This document shows positions 37,883 to 46,436 of a DNA stretch of 64,000 nt, piece after piece. A program made the position numbers and the translations under genes. This stretch comes from UBA6049 sp965662345. Its GTDB lineage: Bacteria; Bacteroidota; Bacteroidia; Flavobacteriales_G; Salibacteraceae. Each line of letters begins with the position of its first letter. Position 1 is the first letter of the stretch. Under the pieces are notes generated by a model that was not told where the DNA came from, made no database searches, and saw only the letters and a program-made list of their open reading frames with translations. Location: the NCBI GenBank assembly GCA_965662345.1, contig CBFIHE010000013.1:6491-70490 (forward strand), given 5' to 3'.

Positions 37883-38716
37883 TTAAAGCAAATTCAATCT
37901 TTGCATCAAGTCTTCTTTGTAAGAGCGGCTAAACGGTACATTCCTTGAATTAAGTACTACCTCACCTTCTGAAAGTTGAATACTCTGGATGCACTCCGTA
38001 TTTACTACAAAATTCCTGTGAACGCGAATAAACTGTTGTTCTGGAAGCTTTGTTAAAAAATCCTTCAATGCAATTTTGACATGAATTTGGCGATTCTCGA
38101 TTACGATTGTGCAGTACTTCTCTTCTACTTCTATGTACTCAATCTTACTCGTTTCAATGCGCTTTAATTTATTACCAATACGAACGAAGAAACTTTGAGG
38201 CTTAGATACAGGCCAAACAGTATTTTGGTTATTGATGTACTGTTGCCTTAAATTACGGATGCTTTGCTCAATAGAAATTCTTAATAAATCTTCTTCAAGA
38301 GGCTTATACAAGCATAAACCCTCACCAGCTGCCTTGACTGCCTCATATCCTTCTACATCTGTTCTAGANNNNNNNNNNNNNNNNNNNNNNNNNNNNNNNN
38401 NNNNNNNNNNNNNNNNNNNNNNNNNNNNNNNNNNNNNNNNNNNNNNNNNNNNNNNNNNNNNNNNNNNNGTTGTGAAGATTACTGGTACATTCTTAAACCC
38501 TTTCATCTCTCTGGCTAACTCTAAGCCATCTTGATTGGCACTCAGGTGTAGGTCCATTAGAACCAAATCTGGTGTTCTTGACTTGAAAGATTCAAATGCT
38601 TGTGGCACTTTTGATACAATATCAGTTAAGCCAAACTTCAAGGAACGAGAAAGCGTTTTTATATTGGCCTGGTGTACACTCTCATCCTCTACTGCCAGTA
38701 TTTGAAGGTTTTGCAT
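37883..38716 (-). CDS. LytTR family response regulator (interrupted by assembly gap)
   Basis: A transcriptional regulator with an N-terminal receiver (AVEDESVHQ, phospho-acceptor Asp in LVLMDLHLS, Lys in CLYKPLEED) and a C-terminal LytTR DNA-binding domain (about the last 100 residues: KRIETSKIEYIEVEEKY, FIRVHRNFVVNTECIQSIQ). The 100-N run falls inside the receiver. The flanking protein lacks only a few residues compared with other receivers, so the real gap is probably tiny. No partner histidine kinase is adjacent. Confidence 0.88.
   Translation of the reverse strand: MQNLQILAVEDESVHQANIKTLSRSLKFGLTDIVSKVPQAFESFKSRTPDLVLMDLHLSANQDGLELAREMKGFKNVPVIFTXXXXXXXXXXXXXXXXXXXXXXXXXXXXXXXXXXSRTDVEGYEAVKAAGEGLCLYKPLEEDLLRISIEQSIRNLRQQYINNQNTVWPVSKPQSFFVRIGNKLKRIETSKIEYIEVEEKYCTIVIENRQIHVKIALKDFLTKLPEQQFIRVHRNFVVNTECIQSIQLSEGEVVLNSRNVPFSRSYKEDLMQRLNLL
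38369..38468. other. Assembly gap of 100 N
   Basis: Exactly 100 undetermined bases inside the receiver domain of the LytTR regulator. The round number marks a placeholder of unknown true length. Confidence 0.99.
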
Positions 38717-38869
38717 GTGTTATAAAATTGGATAGAACTAGTTTAACTGTTAGGTGATGCCAAACTACAAAGATTAAAAGCGAGTTCTTTAGATAAACTA
38801 TAAATGTTATTCGCAACTATGTGTTGAAAACCCTAATTATACGGCAGTCACATAGATGAAATATCCCTA

Positions 38870-38900
38870 TTGCGTATATCATCCCAAACGGCTACTTTCG
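38870..38900 (+). promoter_or_regulatory. Promoter of the tRNA-Ala / tRNA-Arg unit
   Basis: TTG at 38870-38872, a 20-base spacer, then TACTTTCG at 38893-38900, one mismatch from TAnnTTTG. The tRNA-Ala starts ten bases later. Spacing and position fit the Bacteroidota consensus. Confidence 0.6.
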
Positions 38901-38910
38901 CCTTCGCTAA

Positions 38911-38987
<77 letters not shown>

Positions 38988-38990
38988 TAC

Positions 38991-39024
38991 AAAAAAGGTT
39001 GGGTTTTATTACTTGGCCTTTTTT
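38991..39024 (+). terminator. Possible terminator between the two tRNAs
   Basis: AAAAAAGG and CCTTTTTT enclose an 18-base loop. The stem is A/T-rich with only two G-C pairs, so termination would be partial. It could also separate the precursor tRNAs. Confidence 0.4.
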
Positions 39025-39030
39025 GCTTTA

Positions 39031-39102
39031 GGCCCCGTAGTTCAATGGATAGAATAGAAGTTTCCTAAACTTTAGATCCAAGTTCGATTCTTGGCGGGGC
39101 TA
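39031..39102 (+). tRNA. tRNA-Arg (CCT)
   Basis: A 72-base cloverleaf: acceptor GGCCCCG with CGGGGCT (one G-T pair at the end), T8-A9, D arm GTTCAATGGATAGAAT, anticodon arm AGAAGTTTCCTAAACTTT with anticodon CCT, T arm CCAAGTTCGATTCTTGG, discriminator A. CCA is not encoded. It reads AGG. It lies 43 bases after tRNA-Ala. Confidence 0.9.
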
Positions 39103-39335
39103 TTTTTCTACTGACTCGCCCATCAAAAATCAAATATTGAGTTCCTAGGGAGTTTTACTTTAGGTTTTATCAGTAAAAAGTATTGAAACAGCGTCACCGG
39201 CATTGTAATCTCAACTTTATGCTTGAAATATCCGTTATAGTCAAAAAGAAGGTCACGTCCCGGGCTAAAATCATTTTTTCGTAGGGCGTTGTTCCGTATT
39301 CTTGCTACGCATTCATCAAATGCCAAATTAAGATT

Positions 39336-40355
39336 ATGAGTTTTAAAACATATCAGTTCAACCGTACCGCCCACTCTGACTTTCAGAAAACTCTTCGCAA
39401 ACGCGTGAACAGCTACTTCAAGACAAATAATATTTCTAAGCATGCTAACGCCTCTATGGTTTGGAAAACCATATTCATCTCCGCTTTATATTTTATTCCG
39501 TTTAGCTTATTGGTGTCAGGACTTGTTACGCACATCGTACCCTACTTCTTACTTTGGATGATCATGGGTTTTGGCGCAGCAGGAATAGGGTTTAGCGTAA
39601 TGCATGATGCAAACCACGGTGCCTATTCATCTAATAAATATGTAAACCTATTTTTTGGGAATTTCATGAACATTGTTGGTGCCAACAGCCAAGTATGGAA
39701 GCTTCAACATAATGTGCTTCACCATACGTTNNNNNNNNNNNNNNNNNNNNNNNNNNNNNNNNNNNNNNNNNNNNNNNNNNNNNNNNNNNNNNNNNNNNNN
39801 NNNNNNNNNNNNNNNNNNNNNNNNNNNNNNATACTCAAAACGCGTAAAGAATTTTTAAATCTACTTGTCTCCGTTAGTCTTTGGAAGGCCATTTACTTTT
39901 CTGTTTTCTTGGTTCTGCCCATGGCCATTGCTCCGTTTAGTTGGTGGGTGACCATTATTGGATTCTTAATTATGCTTTATGTAATAGGGCTAATGATGGC
40001 AGTTATTTTTCAGGCTGCTCATGTAATGCCTGAGACAGCCTTTCCAGAAGGGCCAGAGAATGGTAAGATTGAAAACAACTGGGCTGTTCATCAGCTTATT
40101 ACTACAACAAATTTTGCTCCAAAAAATAAGCTCCTCTCATGGTACATTGGTGGGTTAAACTTTCAAGTAGAACACCACCTCTTTCCAAACATCTGTCATG
40201 TGCACTACAAAGCAATTTCTAAAATTGTACGTGAAACTGCAGAGGAATTCGATTTACCTTACAACAGTATTGATAAGTTTAGAGAAGCTGTAGCAGAGCA
40301 TGCCAAAATGCTCTACATGCTAGGTAATGGTCAGATGATTAAACAAGGTCTTTAA
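39336..40355 (+). CDS. Membrane fatty acid desaturase (interrupted by assembly gap)
   Basis: An acyl-lipid or acyl-CoA front-end-type desaturase. The three histidine boxes that bind the di-iron centre are visible: HDANHG at about residue 90, HNVLHH just before the gap, and QVEHHLFP near residue 290. Membrane helices flank them (WKTIFISALYFIPFSLLVSG and others). The gap of 100 N falls directly after the second box. About 33 residues are allowed for, but this stretch is about 70-80 residues in relatives, so the true gap is probably longer. The enzyme introduces double bonds for membrane fluidity or polyunsaturated lipids. Confidence 0.88.
   Translation: MSFKTYQFNRTAHSDFQKTLRKRVNSYFKTNNISKHANASMVWKTIFISALYFIPFSLLVSGLVTHIVPYFLLWMIMGFGAAGIGFSVMHDANHGAYSSNKYVNLFFGNFMNIVGANSQVWKLQHNVLHHTXXXXXXXXXXXXXXXXXXXXXXXXXXXXXXXXXXILKTRKEFLNLLVSVSLWKAIYFSVFLVLPMAIAPFSWWVTIIGFLIMLYVIGLMMAVIFQAAHVMPETAFPEGPENGKIENNWAVHQLITTTNFAPKNKLLSWYIGGLNFQVEHHLFPNICHVHYKAISKIVRETAEEFDLPYNSIDKFREAVAEHAKMLYMLGNGQMIKQGL
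39731..39830. other. Assembly gap of 100 N
   Basis: Exactly 100 undetermined bases inside the desaturase gene, just after its second histidine box. It is a placeholder length. Confidence 0.99.
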
Positions 40356-40380
40356 TACCTGCTCTTAATCCATTCAAGTT

Positions 40381-42363
40381 ATGATAAAGAAAGTTTCTCT
40401 CCTTCTTCTAGTCGCATTTTATGTTGTTACGGCACAAAGCCAAACCAATGTGAGCAATGCCCTGCATTTTGATGGTTCGAACGACCAAGTTCAAACTACC
40501 TTTCCTGGAGTGTTTGGAACAACAAATAGAACGTTTGAAGCATGGATAAAGACAGATATAGGTGCGCCAAGCAATATGTGTATACTTGATTACGGGCAGA
40601 ATGCTGGTGGCTCACGAAACACGTTTAAAACCACCACGAGTGGTAGGATTCAGTTTATTTCAGGTGGTACAAACGCTAATATCACTTCCAATAGCAGTGT
40701 TCTTCCATCAAATCAATGGACACATGTAGCCTTTGTATTAGATAATGGTACGGGTTACTTTTTTGTAAACGGAACTCCTGCTGGTTCAGGAAACCTTTCT
40801 ACTGTGAATACGCCAACAACGGGTACAGATTTGCGCATAGGCCAGCGAGTTCCTGGAGGAAGCATAAGGTTTGAAGGGATCATTGATGAAGTTAGAATTT
40901 GGAATGTGGCACGCACTCAGGCTCAACTTCAAAACACCATGAACATGCGCTTGTGCGCTCCAGTTGCAAACCTTGTGGCTTACTACACCTTTGACCAAGG
41001 AGTGGCTGGTGGAACCAACAGCTTGGTAGATACCTTATATGATTACTCTGGTAGTTTAAACCATGGTACCCTAAGTGGCTTTTCCCAATCTGGAAATGTT
41101 TCCAATTTTGTTGTAGGTGCATCAACAGCAGGTGGAGTATCAAATAGCCTGCAACCTGCTAGTGCATGTACAAGCTTTACTTGGACTGTAAATAACCAAA
41201 CGTATACCCAATCGGGTAATTACAAAGACACCATTTTAACCGTAAATCAGTGTGATTCAATTATAACGTTGCAATTAGACATAACTGGTAATGATACCAT
41301 TGTGCAAACCACATCATCATGCCAGTCATATACATGGCCAGTTAATGGGCAAACCTACACGCAAAGTGGTCAATATTCTGTCTCTTTTCAGTCTACGCTC
41401 GGGTGCGATTCAACCCATATTCTTAACCTTTCTGTAAATCCGAATGTTTCGTTCTCTTTTTCTGACACTGCTTGTGATTTTTACAATTGGAGGGGATCTG
41501 TGTATACCCAAACTGGAGCCTATTCAGACACACTAACCACACCATTAGGGTGTGATTCAGTAGTTACCTTGAATCTTGTAATTAACAACTCTATTAGCAA
41601 TACAGAGTCAGACTCAGCATGTGAGTCTTACACATGGGTGCTTAATGGCCAAACGTGCACTCAAACGGGAACATATACAGAAACAGGAACAACACCAGAA
41701 GGGTGTTTAATAACCAATACACTCAATCTTACAATTTATAACGGTAGCACAGAAACCTTCACAGAATCTAGTTGTGATTCTTACTATTGGAGCGTAACCG
41801 ATTCTGTGTACACTGAAACTGGCTTGTATTCATCTCTGTTTATTGATGCAAACGGGTGCGATTCTATAATTGAACTAGACCTTACCGTGAATTCAGTAGA
41901 TACTTCTGTTTCTATTGTACTAGATACGCTTGTTGCTTCGCAAAATAGTGCTTCATACCAATGGTTAAAATGTACCAATGGCTTACTTCCTGTAGCGGGT
42001 GCAACTAACCAATCTTTCTCTCCACCTTCATCTGGCAGTTATGCCGTTGAAGTGAACCAGGCATCTTGTGTAGATACTTCGAGCTGTGTAGACATCGTGC
42101 TTACTGGAATTAGTAATGAAATCACCTCAATGGCAGAGCTTTCATTTGTGCCCAACCCCAATAAGGGGGAGCTTACCCTGATTAGCAAAAGTAGCGATGC
42201 CATATCGCAAGTGAGTTTGTTAGATTTATCTGGTAGAGTAATCGTTTCGTGGGCAAATGTATCTAGTAATCAAAAGTTACGCTTTGATGTACCAACAGGT
42301 ATGTATTTACTCAAATACACGTATCATGGTCAATTTGGCACTAAATTGATTTCAGTAGAATAA
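40381..42363 (+). CDS. Secreted LamG-domain protein with cysteine repeats and type A T9SS sorting domain
   Basis: A 660-residue exported protein. After a signal peptide ending AQSQ comes a LamG/concanavalin-like domain (about residues 30-200; LHFDGSNDQVQT, FEAWIKTD, IDEVRIWNVARTQAQLQN). Five tandem repeats of about 45 residues follow (about 255-500). Each starts with C-x-S-[YF]-x-W, contains a TYTQSGxY-like core and ends with GCDS-x-I-x-L-x-L, giving two cysteines per repeat. A type A sorting domain ends the protein (FVPNPNKGELTL, LDLSGRVIVSW, GMYLLKY). The LamG part suggests glycan or protein binding at the cell surface. Confidence 0.9.
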   Translation: MIKKVSLLLLVAFYVVTAQSQTNVSNALHFDGSNDQVQTTFPGVFGTTNRTFEAWIKTDIGAPSNMCILDYGQNAGGSRNTFKTTTSGRIQFISGGTNANITSNSSVLPSNQWTHVAFVLDNGTGYFFVNGTPAGSGNLSTVNTPTTGTDLRIGQRVPGGSIRFEGIIDEVRIWNVARTQAQLQNTMNMRLCAPVANLVAYYTFDQGVAGGTNSLVDTLYDYSGSLNHGTLSGFSQSGNVSNFVVGASTAGGVSNSLQPASACTSFTWTVNNQTYTQSGNYKDTILTVNQCDSIITLQLDITGNDTIVQTTSSCQSYTWPVNGQTYTQSGQYSVSFQSTLGCDSTHILNLSVNPNVSFSFSDTACDFYNWRGSVYTQTGAYSDTLTTPLGCDSVVTLNLVINNSISNTESDSACESYTWVLNGQTCTQTGTYTETGTTPEGCLITNTLNLTIYNGSTETFTESSCDSYYWSVTDSVYTETGLYSSLFIDANGCDSIIELDLTVNSVDTSVSIVLDTLVASQNSASYQWLKCTNGLLPVAGATNQSFSPPSSGSYAVEVNQASCVDTSSCVDIVLTGISNEITSMAELSFVPNPNKGELTLISKSSDAISQVSLLDLSGRVIVSWANVSSNQKLRFDVPTGMYLLKYTYHGQFGTKLISVE

Positions 42364-42431
42364 GCATATCTATAACAAGTAATAGACTAATTCGTTAGTT
42401 TGAGATGCGAGAATTACAATCGCATTTCAAA

Positions 42432-45400
42432 ATGAGTACGAATTCAACAATTTGGGTCCCGTTCTTTTTAACTCTGCTATTCTTTCTTGCAGAGTTAAGC
42501 TTGAACGCACAAACTATTCGTACGATTCCCGTAACCAACGATACAGTGCGCTTAGATTCCAATTCTCTGGTACCTGGCACTTTTAAGATCAATGGTTTAG
42601 ACACTTCTACTTATGAAATTGATGAAGTAAATGCTTTACTCATTTGGAAAAAGAAACCACAAATAGATAGTGTTTCTGTTCACTACTCAGTATTGCCCTT
42701 TAATTTAAGGAAGCGCTACTTTAACAAAGACCTTAACGATTACAAAAGAACCAAAACGGGCGCGAAAAACCCATTTAAATACCAAGCTGCTGCAGTAAAT
42801 GAAAACCCTGGGTTCTCGCAACTAGACAAACAAGGTTCTGTATCAAGAGGAATTAATTTTGGGAACAATCAAAACCTTGGTGTAAATTCTAATCTCAACC
42901 TGCAACTCTCTGGAAAACTCACCGAAGAGATTACACTCATGGCGGCTATTTCTGACGAGAATATTCCCATTCAACCCGATGGCAATACTCAGCAACTCCA
43001 AGATTTCGATCAGGTTTACATAAAGCTATCCTCAAAACGAACAGAGTTAACGGCAGGAGATTTTCAAACACAATCAAAAAAATCGTTCTTTCTTAAATAC
43101 AACAAGCGCTTACGCGGAGGAGCATTTAAGACAGGGTTTGATCTGGCAAAAGGTAAAGCCCACAATCAAGTAGGTTTAGGAGCCGCTCTTTCACGCGGAA
43201 AATTTTCAAGAAACATCCTTCAAGGTGCAGAAGGTAACCAAGGTCCATACAGATTAACTGGAGCAGAAAATGAAAGCTTCATCATTATTCTTTCTGGAAC
43301 AGAACGTGTATTCATAGATGGTAAGGAGCTAACCCGGGGGCAAGAATATGACTACATCATAGATTACAACAGGGCAGAAATAACATTTACGGCAAAACAG
43401 CCCATCACCAAAGACAAACGAATAATTGTTGAGTTTCAATACTCAGGGCAAGCGTACAGTCGGTCTCTACTAACTTTCAATAACTCATTTAGCACCAAAA
43501 AGCTAAACCTCAATCTCAATATTTATGCAGAGCAGGATGCTAAAAACCAGTCTTTGCAGCAAGACCTAACCGATGAGGATAGAGAGATTCTAATAAATGC
43601 AGGTGATGATGCAAACGCTACGTTATCACCTGGCTATAAACTCACAGGCTTTGAAGATGATCGTGTACGTTATAAACTAATCACCGATACGAGTTCAACT
43701 GGCGATATTGATAGCATTTTTGTGTATTCCACGAATCCAGACAGTGCACTCTATGAGGTAAGATTTACAGATTTAGGTAATGGAAACGGAAACTACGTTC
43801 CCCTTCAATCATCTGCCAATGGAACCGTTTACCGCTATATGGCTCCTTTAGCGGGTATTCCACAAGGTAGTTTTGAACCTGTGGTGGTACTTGTAACACC
43901 TAAATTAAGGCAAATGATTAGCCTTGACGGATCTTACAAAACCGGTACACACAGTATACTCTCTTTTGAAGGAGCACTTAGTAGAAATGATCTAAACACC
44001 TTCTCAGAGAGTAATGATCAAGACAATTACGGAACAGCCGTGTTTGTGCAATACGATGCCAAAGCTTATTTGAAAAAAGACACCTCAAATTGGGCCTTAA
44101 CTACCATGATTAGGCACGAGCAGGTTGATAAGAACTTTAGAGAAATAGAATTCTTTCGCTCAGCAGAATTTGATCGCGATTGGAACCTTAGAGATGTAGA
44201 GCTCAATTCAGACGTTTATCTCCCCGCTGCTAGCTTAGGAATCTATAAAAGCAGTATCGGCTCTGCCGCATATGAGTTGCAAACCTATCTAGCAGGAAGC
44301 GAATACGAAGGAATTAAGCATGCTGCGGTAATTGATATGGAAAAACAAGGCTTTTCTTTGAACTACAACGGAAGTCTTACTTCAACCCAAGGAACGTTAT
44401 TCTCCTCTGAATTCAACAGACACAAAACCTTGTTCTCAAAGTCATTCAAAAAGTTCAAAATTGGCTATCGCGATGACCTAGAGCATAACGAGCAGCGAAA
44501 TCCTCAAAGTGACTCACTGCTGCCAAGCGGATACAAATTCTGGGAGTGGGAAGCCTTTGTCTCTAGCGTTGACACTGCAAAAAACACCTATAAGTTAAGC
44601 TATACAGAACGTTCTGATTTTGGTACGTTGAACAATGAATTTAGGCAAAGTACTTTTGGCAAAAGCTACGGGGCTGAGTTTGGTCTCAATAAAAACCCAA
44701 ATGCGCGTATAAAGGCTAAAACAACCTACCGCATTCTAGAAGTTAGAAGCAATGAACTCTATGCAGATGATCCCGAAGAAAACCTAATCTCTAGACTGGA
44801 ATACACTTTTCGGTTGTTCAAAGGAGGTATTACCACCTCTGGTTTCTATGAGATAGGATCTGGACTAGAAGAAAGAAGAGACTTTGTATACGTAGAAGTT
44901 TCTCCTGGCCAAGGGGTTTATACATGGACAGATTATAATGAGAATGGCATAAAAGAACAAGATGAGTTTGATATTGCCCTATTCCCAGATCAAGCTAACT
45001 ATGTAAGGGTATCGGTTCAAACAAACGACTTTATAAAAACCTTTACCAACCAATACAACCAGATGTTATTCATTAGGCCTTCGCTGTTCTTAAGAAAGAG
45101 CACGAAACTGAATAACTTCATCAATAAATTCAGCAACCAAGTAGCATATCGGATAGAACGAAAAACGAACCGAGAAGAGGAATTAAACCGGTTTAACCCC
45201 TTCTACAACCCACCAGACGATAGCACAATTATAAGTGCGAATTCCTCTTTTAGAAATACCCTTTACTTTAATCGAGTAAATAGAAAGTATGGTGGAGAAT
45301 ACACCTACACCTCAACTGCCGTTAAAACCATTCAGACAGAAGGGTTAGACGGAAGTAATCGATTTAAACACGAGGTTGACCTCCGCTTTAACTTTAACAA

Positions 45401-45884
45401 GGAGTTACAGCTTAACCTTATAGCGGGTATTGGTGAGAAGGGATCTACTAGCTCCTTTTTTGAGGATAGAAATTATAGACTTTCTCAAGAAGAGTATGGT
45501 CCAAAACTCACCTATCAGCCAGGGCCAGGATTCAACCTCATTGGCTCCTACACAGGTAAAACACAAGTGAATATAGCGCCTGAAGGTGGCGAAACTGCAG
45601 AAGAACATAATGCAGGCTTGGAGATCAGGTGGAATCAGCCTGGAAAAGGAAGCTTAACTGGAAAGTTAAACTATGTTGTTATCGCTTTTGAGGGAGATGT
45701 ACTCAGCCCAATAGCTTATGACATGCTCCAAGGATTATTACCTGGCCAAAACGGAACTTGGGAAATAAGCTACAGACGAACATTAGGCAAAAACCTTCAG
45801 CTCAATCTAACATACAACGGCAGAAAGTCTGAAAATACTCCAACCGTGCATACCGGTGGCATTCAGGTACGAGCGTTCTTTTAG
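42432..45884 (+). CDS. Very large outer-membrane beta-barrel protein of unknown function
   Basis: A 1150-residue exported protein; the signal peptide ends SLNAQ. The chosen ATG (42432) removes nine residues that precede the signal in the longest reading. From about residue 90 it consists of alternating strands with aromatic belts. The repeated pattern includes SRGINFGNNQNLGVNSNLNLQLSG split over two strands, and it ends IQVRAFF, a barrel-type C-terminal Phe. Residues 185-300 include ELTAGDFQ, KYNKRLRGGAFKTG and VFIDGKELTRGQEYDYIIDY, the last resembling segments of large Bacteroidota outer-membrane proteins such as SprA, but much of SprA is absent. The function is unknown. It abuts the convergent biotin-carrier gene with no spacer. 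Confidence 0.8.
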   Translation: MSTNSTIWVPFFLTLLFFLAELSLNAQTIRTIPVTNDTVRLDSNSLVPGTFKINGLDTSTYEIDEVNALLIWKKKPQIDSVSVHYSVLPFNLRKRYFNKDLNDYKRTKTGAKNPFKYQAAAVNENPGFSQLDKQGSVSRGINFGNNQNLGVNSNLNLQLSGKLTEEITLMAAISDENIPIQPDGNTQQLQDFDQVYIKLSSKRTELTAGDFQTQSKKSFFLKYNKRLRGGAFKTGFDLAKGKAHNQVGLGAALSRGKFSRNILQGAEGNQGPYRLTGAENESFIIILSGTERVFIDGKELTRGQEYDYIIDYNRAEITFTAKQPITKDKRIIVEFQYSGQAYSRSLLTFNNSFSTKKLNLNLNIYAEQDAKNQSLQQDLTDEDREILINAGDDANATLSPGYKLTGFEDDRVRYKLITDTSSTGDIDSIFVYSTNPDSALYEVRFTDLGNGNGNYVPLQSSANGTVYRYMAPLAGIPQGSFEPVVVLVTPKLRQMISLDGSYKTGTHSILSFEGALSRNDLNTFSESNDQDNYGTAVFVQYDAKAYLKKDTSNWALTTMIRHEQVDKNFREIEFFRSAEFDRDWNLRDVELNSDVYLPAASLGIYKSSIGSAAYELQTYLAGSEYEGIKHAAVIDMEKQGFSLNYNGSLTSTQGTLFSSEFNRHKTLFSKSFKKFKIGYRDDLEHNEQRNPQSDSLLPSGYKFWEWEAFVSSVDTAKNTYKLSYTERSDFGTLNNEFRQSTFGKSYGAEFGLNKNPNARIKAKTTYRILEVRSNELYADDPEENLISRLEYTFRLFKGGITTSGFYEIGSGLEERRDFVYVEVSPGQGVYTWTDYNENGIKEQDEFDIALFPDQANYVRVSVQTNDFIKTFTNQYNQMLFIRPSLFLRKSTKLNNFINKFSNQVAYRIERKTNREEELNRFNPFYNPPDDSTIISANSSFRNTLYFNRVNRKYGGEYTYTSTAVKTIQTEGLDGSNRFKHEVDLRFNFNKELQLNLIAGIGEKGSTSSFFEDRNYRLSQEEYGPKLTYQPGPGFNLIGSYTGKTQVNIAPEGGETAEEHNAGLEIRWNQPGKGSLTGKLNYVVIAFEGDVLSPIAYDMLQGLLPGQNGTWEISYRRTLGKNLQLNLTYNGRKSENTPTVHTGGIQVRAFF

Positions 45885-46391
45885 TTATTCAAAGGTAAGT
45901 AGAACGGCATTTTTTTCTACGGCTGCACCTTGCTCTGCCTTTATTGCTTTCACCTTACCTTCTGCAGGAGACTTGATGATATTTTCCATTTTCATGGCCT
46001 CCAATACAAAAAGTGCATCGCCTTTAGCCACTTCATCACCTGGTTGTACGCGTATGTCTAATACCAACCCTGGCATTGGTGCTTTTACATCTGTAACTTT
46101 CTTAACTGTCATTCCAGCTAAGCCCATTTTCTCTAAAAGCAAGTCAAACTTATCTTTAAGAACTACCTCATGTTTTAAGCCATTCACACGCACTAGAAGT
46201 GTTTTATCTTCCCAATCTGCCTTAACAAGTTGCACGTGATGTTCTTTACCATTGCGCTCTACAACAAAAGAATCAGGATAAATCTCTTCCTTCTTTAAGC
46301 TAAAAGCTTCACCGTTTAGGGTTCCTTCTGTGCCTGCAGGAGAAGTAAATTCCAAGTCAAATGCTTGGTTTTGAGAGGTTACTTTAATCAT
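45885..46391 (-). CDS. Biotin carboxyl carrier protein (acyl-CoA carboxylase subunit)
   Basis: A 168-residue protein with a C-terminal biotinyl domain: the biotinylated Lys is in FVLEAMKMENIIKSP, flanked by the usual PMPGLVLDIRVQPGDEV and a valine-rich last strand. The N-terminal half (FDLEFTSPAGTEGTLNGEAF) resembles the linker region of Bacteroidota propionyl/acetyl-CoA carboxylase carriers. It carries CO2 between biotin carboxylase and carboxyltransferase subunits, neither of which is here. The ATG at 46391 was preferred to an in-frame start at 46451 that would overlap the divergent peptidase gene. A -7 box lies just upstream. Confidence 0.9.
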   Translation of the reverse strand: MIKVTSQNQAFDLEFTSPAGTEGTLNGEAFSLKKEEIYPDSFVVERNGKEHHVQLVKADWEDKTLLVRVNGLKHEVVLKDKFDLLLEKMGLAGMTVKKVTDVKAPMPGLVLDIRVQPGDEVAKGDALFVLEAMKMENIIKSPAEGKVKAIKAEQGAAVEKNAVLLTFE

Positions 46392-46395
46392 AAAA

Positions 46396-46403
46396 CAAAT
46401 ATA
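46396..46403 (-). promoter_or_regulatory. Promoter -7 box of the biotin carrier gene
   Basis: TATATTTG on the minus strand is an exact TAnnTTTG match, only four bases from the ATG. If used, it would give a nearly leaderless mRNA, so either this box is fortuitous or the start is further in. It overlaps the opposite-strand box at 46402-46409 by two bases. Confidence 0.35.
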
Positions 46404-46409
46404 GCTTTG
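46402..46409 (+). promoter_or_regulatory. Promoter -7 box of the M1 peptidase gene
   Basis: TAGCTTTG, an exact TAnnTTTG match 27 bases before the peptidase ATG at 46437. No clear -33 TTTG is seen at the usual spacing. Confidence 0.45.
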
Positions 46410-46436
46410 TCGCCTCAATGCGTTAAAGCGATTTAC

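Noticed and set aside
39123..39443. Minus-strand open frame of 106 codons before the desaturase
   Set aside because: It overlaps the desaturase start by over 100 bases, shows no recognisable domain and has no promoter. The 39103-39335 gap otherwise looks like a leader region with nothing clear in it.
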